Source of the DNA: Setomelanomma holmii
Lineage: Eukaryota > Ascomycota > Dothideomycetes > Pleosporales > Phaeosphaeriaceae
Direction of reading: 5' to 3'
NCBI GenBank assembly: GCA_010015745.1
Contig: ML978233.1
Span: 62,001-126,000, forward strand
Length of the DNA: 64,000 nt
Positions within the stretch are counted from its first letter, which is position 1. Every line of letters begins with the position of its first letter. Positions 62,858 to 64,000 of this stretch are shown here, one piece after another. The notes below the pieces were generated by a model. That model saw nothing but the letters and a program-made list of their open reading frames with translations. It had not been told where the DNA came from and did not search any database. Made by a program: the position numbers and the translations under genes.

Positions 62858-64000
62858 TTAGATAGCTCTACATTGAGTTCTGTTATGACCTTGTATGTGA
62901 CACTTGCTGCACGTTGGTGGTGCCCTTATTTGTGCCTGTGGAGTCTGGACCTGGTCACCACCATAGGTACCTATCTGAGCCTCTGTGACTAGCGCACGAC
63001 CTTCCTGAGCCTGTAGCACTCCTCCACGAGCTATATACTGTCTCCGCTGTTGACGCTTACGCCGCTGGCGGTGGTTAGCAGCACGTAGCTTTGAGTTCTC
63101 CTCAGCTGAGATTGTCGCTGAGTTCATAGCAAGCTGACAACCTTTGACAAGCTGGGCGATTGCTTGACTTGTAAGGCTCTGAGATTGTCGCTTAAGTAGA
63201 TCTTGTACAAGATGGGCCTGCTGCTCAAGCTGGGTAGTTTTACGTGGAGTCTCTGCTGTCCAAGCAGCTAGTATATCACCTGCTGTCCCTGGTGGAGACG
63301 GCGTTCTGACGACAGTAAGGCACGATAGGACACGTTCTGGACTGTATGGAATAAGCCCTGTCGCTCGGAAACCACTCCAGATGTTCCGCTCTGAGAGAAC
63401 TGACGTGCGTATACGCGGATAGATGCAGAGAAACTCCTCCTTGTCTACGTGAAAGACTCCTGTTGTACGAGACTCTGTATGTCTGTTGAAGTGCTTGATC
63501 CAGTCAACACCAAGCTCATCGGTTGTCCAGCCATTATCGCTGACAGCGAGAGCCCAGTCAGCTGGGAGATCTTGGTACCAGCTAGCTTGGTGAAGCTTCC
63601 CAGACAGGATCACAAAGGGTGGAAGACACCAGCCAGATGCGTTAATACACTCAATTGTCGTAACCCAGTCGCGATTGCCTGGCTGGACAACAGTAGCCCG
63701 ACCTATCGTGTCAGAGCTAGTGACAGCTTTTGACGTTGCAGCGACTCCTATCATAAAGCCAGTCTCGTCAAAGTTGTACACATCCTTATCAAGTATCCTG
63801 TACGTCTGGCACATCTCCTCTATGCGCTTAAACCACGCGTTAATCTGGACAGGATCCTCACATCTTGCGCGTTGTGAGTGGAATTTTCTATTCTATTTTG
63901 TCTGGAGCTCTGACTGGTTCTTGACAAAGCGTGACACCCAGTTCTTGCTAACAGGTTGTAGAGGAGGGTTTTGGCTGCAAGCAGCAAGCAGAACATCTGC
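62858..64000 (-). mobile_element. Fot1/pogo-type transposase, internally deleted, running off the window
   Basis: A minus-strand frame with the DDE-1 transposase start region: ADVLLAACSQNPPLQPVSKN, an in-frame TAG at 63893-63895 (family members have Trp before NRKFHSQRARCEDP), then YNFDETGFMIGVA with the first catalytic Asp, RDWVTTIECINASGWCLPPF and DWIKHFNRHTESRTTG. At about 63468 the sequence jumps to VFHVDKEEFL and SGFRATGLIPYSPERVLS. The usual segment containing LLILDGHxSH and LQPLDVGCF, with the second and third catalytic Asp, is missing. The C-terminus has a long Gln/Arg region and a zinc knuckle (CSKCHIQGHNRTQC). Non-autonomous: internal deletion plus nonsense codon. The 5' end lies beyond 64000. 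Confidence 0.9.

Overview
The window is nuclear DNA of a filamentous ascomycete (Pezizomycotina), most likely a dothideomycete. Genes lie on both strands, and most carry zero to three introns of about 45-65 nt with GT...AG ends and CTNAC-type branch motifs. The protein families are typical of such fungi: HET incompatibility proteins, an AA9 lytic polysaccharide monooxygenase, a fungal rhodopsin-fold membrane protein, a GPR1/FUN34/YaaH acetate transporter, and Fot1/pogo and hAT transposon remnants. The class-level placement is inference. Exon joins were made by eye from splice signals, phase and family similarity; no alignment was run.

Layout. 0-9.7 kb: a basic disordered protein (-), an AKR7-type aldo-keto reductase (+), an NTF2/SnoaL-like protein (+), a poorly resolved and possibly decayed region (-, 5.7-7.3 kb) and a long disordered protein (-). 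9.7-20 kb is a dense housekeeping block: an Srs2-type UvrD helicase (+), a mitochondrial-looking coiled-coil protein (-), an intron-containing tRNA-Val(UAC) (+), a small zinc-ribbon protein (-), a MEMO1-family protein (+) and a BCS1-like AAA+ ATPase (-). 20-22.8 kb is gene-poor and carries two tandem repeats. 22.8-28.4 kb: an acetate transporter (+), then a divergent pair of an ACSF3-like malonyl-CoA synthetase (-) and a mitochondrial BolA-like gene with lesions (+), then a small cysteine-rich secreted protein (-). 30.3-31.7 kb: a seven-helix rhodopsin-fold protein (-). 32-36.4 kb holds several small, partly resolved spliced genes. 37.6-42.1 kb: SMP-30/gluconolactonase (+), a secreted histidine phosphatase (-) and the WD-repeat ribosome-biogenesis protein Jip5 (+).

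42.3-47.7 kb is an accessory block in which two broken HET genes flank an intact AA9 LPMO. One HET gene has frameshifts. The other has nonsense codons, all explicable by C:G-to-T:A transitions as in repeat-induced point mutation (RIP). 48-57 kb: a repeat-bearing zinc-finger-like nuclear candidate (-), a SAP/coiled-coil protein (-), an M28 glutaminyl cyclase (-), a TMEM70-like mitochondrial membrane protein (+) and an MFS sugar transporter (-). 59.5-60.4 kb: a Mn-type superoxide dismutase with an N-terminal signal peptide (+). 62-64 kb: a hAT transposase remnant with a cluster of short repeats beside it, and an internally deleted Fot1/pogo transposase that runs off the right edge.

Functional links worth keeping: malonyl-CoA synthetase and BolA share a 413-bp divergent intergenic region, and both families can be tied to mitochondrial lipoate synthesis. 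The LPMO, the secreted phosphatase, the signal-peptide SOD and the cysteine-rich protein form a small secreted set. The best candidates for new biology are the decayed HET-LPMO-HET block, the BolA lesions, the secreted SOD, the possibly myristoylated SMP-30 protein and the small spliced genes at 32-36 kb.
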